From positions 1 through 6,806 of the forward strand of contig CAAENB010000087.1 in assembly GCA_900757235.1 (NCBI GenBank): a stretch of 6,806 nt of DNA, written 5' to 3'. Source of the stretch: an uncultured Collinsella sp. GTDB lineage: Bacteria; Actinomycetota; Coriobacteriia; Coriobacteriales; Coriobacteriaceae. Below are positions 5,441 to 6,806 of this stretch, piece by piece; position 1 is the stretch's first letter, and each line of letters opens with the position of its first letter. The notes under the pieces are model-generated. The model made no database searches and was not told where the DNA came from. It saw only the letters and a list, made by a program, of their open reading frames with translations. The translations under genes and the position numbers were made by a program.

Positions 5441-6262
5441 GTGCCAGACAAAAAGATGCCGGGTATCTCGGCTATCGATACGACGAACTTTGCGCGCCAG
5501 ATTGTGCTGGACTTTGAGTTTGCGCCGGTGCCAAAGCAGCGCCAGCGCCGTGGACTGCGCAACGAGATTATCGAGGTCGGCGCCGTCAAGCTCGATTACC
5601 ACGGCAACGTTATGGGCGAGTTCTCGCAGTTTGTGCAGACGGAATTTACCGAAGGCGTTGCGTTTCCCGTCCGCGAGCTCACGGGGATATCGGCTGTGGA
5701 CACCGCGATGGCCGATCCGCTCTGCATGGTGATCAAAAGGCTCAGCGATTGGATCGGCCGCTACTCCGCCCAGGTGGTCTGTTGGAGCGGGACAGATCGT
5801 CGACAGCTTTTGACCGAGTGCCAGGCAAAGCACATCGACCTCGTCACCTTTCCTACGGACTGGGCCGACCTGCAGGCGTTTTACACCTCGATTATGGACG
5901 TGGGCAGCCATGGGCGCGTCTCGTTGGGCGACGCGGCGACGTGGTCTGGCATCGAGTTTGACGAGTCGACGGGGCACGCCCACAGCGCTCTGGCCGATGC
6001 GCGCGTGACCGCCAAGCTGCTCAAGCAGATGATGGACGGGGACTACCGCGTGAGCCCGCGCGCCCAGGAAGTCCGCCAGCGGTGGGGGATGGGCGAGCGA
6101 GCCCGGATGCGCCTTTCCGACAAGTGCCCCGGGTCGAGCGACCTGCTGCTGAAGCTGAAGGCGGAGGGGGTAGGCCTTTTGAGAACGCCATTCGGTTTGG
6201 CATGGCAGCGCTGTAAGCGCGACTCCGCCCTGCTGTTTGAATCGAAGCGTCAATCAGTATGA
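5441..6262 (+). CDS. DEDDh-family 3'-5' exonuclease (DnaQ/KapD-like)
   Basis: The 273-residue protein starts at GTG 5441, with GGAGAAAGG at 5424-5432 leaving an 8-base spacer; ATG 5456 is a less likely start. The exonuclease motifs are in order: Exo I VLDFEFAP (Asp24, Glu26), then NEIIEVGAVKLD (41-52); Exo II around CWSGTDRRQLL (Asp119) with WADL (141-144); Exo III HSALADA (His181, Asp186), the DEDDh signature. Such enzymes remove nucleotides from DNA or RNA 3' ends with two metal ions. The compact domain with ~85 extra C-terminal residues and the WxGxD motif resemble KapD/ERI-1-like stand-alone exonucleases more than the polymerase III epsilon subunit. The C-terminal part is basic and may bind nucleic acid. 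The gene is divergent from the small peptide gene and overlaps the next gene tail to tail by 9 bases. Substrate unknown. Confidence 0.88.
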   Translation: MPDKKMPGISAIDTTNFARQIVLDFEFAPVPKQRQRRGLRNEIIEVGAVKLDYHGNVMGEFSQFVQTEFTEGVAFPVRELTGISAVDTAMADPLCMVIKRLSDWIGRYSAQVVCWSGTDRRQLLTECQAKHIDLVTFPTDWADLQAFYTSIMDVGSHGRVSLGDAATWSGIEFDESTGHAHSALADARVTAKLLKQMMDGDYRVSPRAQEVRQRWGMGERARMRLSDKCPGSSDLLLKLKAEGVGLLRTPFGLAWQRCKRDSALLFESKRQSV

Positions 6263-6706
6263 CGAGTGGCTCGGTCCGCCTACCTGCACTTCCGCAATCC
6301 CGCCCGCTGCACTCAGCAGCTCGTACTCCCTTTGGCTCCACTGACGCAGCTCGGCTGTGCGTACGGCGTCGCGACACAGGTCCAGAAACACCTCAGCGCC
6401 CTCGCAGAAGCGCTCGCGGGCAAAGGCTCCGGACCCGCTTGCGACACACGCGCCGTCGGCAAAGAGCTTCCAGCTAGACGGCTCGCGCGAGTCGTCTCCG
6501 AGCAGCTGAATCTGCAGTACGTGCGGATTGCCAGCAGCACAGAGTTCCTCCTCGAGCTTCTGTATGGTAAAGCGCATCTGGTGGGAGAGGCCGCTCTTCA
6601 CCAAAGCCGAGGTGTAGCCGCTCGGCTCGTCTAGAAGATGCATTCGTTTTGGCTTGACGATCAGGTTGTGGAAATTGCGCTCGCTGCGCACGGAGAAATT
6701 GTCCAT
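6254..6706 (-). CDS. Unrecognised 150-residue protein behind a SAM-type riboswitch
   Basis: The start is ATG 6706-6704, with AAAGGAG (6718-6712) five bases upstream; an in-frame ATG at 6739 falls inside the riboswitch and is rejected. The stop overlaps the last 9 bases of the convergent exonuclease gene. The protein begins MDNFSVRSERNFHNLIVKPK. It has no signal peptide or membrane segment, four scattered Cys, a mixed charged/hydrophobic make-up and a helical-looking C-terminal half (RDAVRTAELRQWSQREYELL). I recognise no catalytic motif or family. The only functional hint is the leader, which folds like a SAM-I-clan riboswitch. Such elements usually switch off methionine or SAM synthesis and transport genes when SAM is plentiful, so a role near sulfur-amino-acid or methyl-group metabolism is inferred, not shown. 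Confidence 0.78.
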   Translation of the reverse strand: MDNFSVRSERNFHNLIVKPKRMHLLDEPSGYTSALVKSGLSHQMRFTIQKLEEELCAAGNPHVLQIQLLGDDSREPSSWKLFADGACVASGSGAFARERFCEGAEVFLDLCRDAVRTAELRQWSQREYELLSAAGGIAEVQVGGPSHSSY

Positions 6707-6715
6707 ACGGACTCC

Positions 6716-6804
6716 TTTCATCGATGTTGGCAGGGCCACCGTGCCTCTTGGCCGGTTGGCGTCGGGATCGTGGAGCCAACTCTCTACCCCGACTCTGGAT
6801 AAAA
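6716..6804 (-). promoter_or_regulatory. SAM-I-clan (S-box-like) riboswitch, P4 apparently missing
   Basis: Read on the minus strand. P1: TTTTATC (6804-6798) pairs with GATGAAA (6722-6716). It is followed by the S-box-like CAGAG. P2: GTCGGG (6793-6788) pairs with CCCGAC (6766-6761). P2b: GAG (6784-6782) pairs with CTC (6775-6773). CCAACC (6759-6754) stands in the place of the S-box GCAACC. P3: ACCGGCC (6756-6750) pairs with GGC-A-CGGT (6745-6738) around AAGA with one bulged A. The S-box pseudoknot is matched: GTTGGC (6780-6775) in the P2 loop pairs with GCCAAC (6731-6726) after P3. P4 is not visible. The 3' strand of P1 overlaps the ribosome binding site, suggesting control of translation. The element may extend past the window's right edge. 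Confidence 0.7.
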
Positions 6805-6806
6805 CG

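Noticed and set aside
5357..6253. 298-codon minus-strand frame opposite the exonuclease
   Set aside because: The plus strand carries all DEDDh motifs in order with a ribosome binding site. The antisense frame is His/Arg/Ala-rich and resembles nothing.
6707..6739. Upstream start (6739) for the unknown protein
   Set aside because: It would lie inside the riboswitch fold and has no ribosome binding site, whereas ATG 6706 does.
6716..6806. tRNA gene at the right edge
   Set aside because: The stems do not form a cloverleaf and there is no T-arm motif; the fold and pseudoknot match a SAM-clan leader instead.

Overview
The window looks like chromosomal DNA of a GC-rich gut actinobacterium, most likely a Coriobacteriia member such as Collinsella. 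This rests on codon use rich in G/C third positions, a selenium-dependent-type xanthine dehydrogenase subunit, an orphan AbiEi/DUF559-like gene and a DUF4143 remnant. The assignment is inference from gene content; no database search was possible.

Layout. (1) 2-1774, plus: C-terminal ~590 residues of a molybdenum hydroxylase large subunit whose start lies left of the window, ending in an intrinsic terminator at 1844-1879. (2) 1884-2453: a tandem array of inverted repeats with a 61-62-bp period, nine full hairpin units and one half unit. (3) 2490-3488, minus: an orphan AbiEi-like protein with a PD-(D/E)XK (DUF559/Vsr-like) C-terminal domain and a strong ribosome binding site. Its upstream region carries a perfect 11-bp tandem repeat. 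(4) 3785-4045: a second array of the same 62-bp repeat, four units and a half, then a perfect 10-bp hairpin, a second copy of the terminator sequence found before array 1, and a relic repeat arm. (5) 4189-4257: three 23-bp direct repeats directly before a DUF4143 gene fragment (4269-4919) that has lost its ATPase half. (6) 4920-5440: structured intergenic DNA holding a 41-residue hydrophobic, basic-tailed peptide gene on the minus strand. The peptide's 3' end overlaps a plus-strand terminator, as in type I toxin-antitoxin loci. (7) 5441-6262, plus: a DEDDh (DnaQ/KapD-like) 3'-5' exonuclease. (8) 6254-6706, minus: an unrecognised 150-residue protein that overlaps the exonuclease tail to tail. 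Its leader folds as a SAM-I-clan riboswitch (6716-6804) with P1, P2, P3 and the pseudoknot, but without an obvious P4.

The core genes at the edges (xanthine dehydrogenase, exonuclease) look intact. The middle, about 1.85-5.4 kb, looks like an accessory zone: repeat arrays, a lone defence-type gene, a broken ATPase gene and a candidate toxin. The two strongest leads are the regular inverted-repeat arrays on both sides of the AbiEi-like nuclease-fold gene, and the riboswitch that places an unknown protein under likely SAM control.
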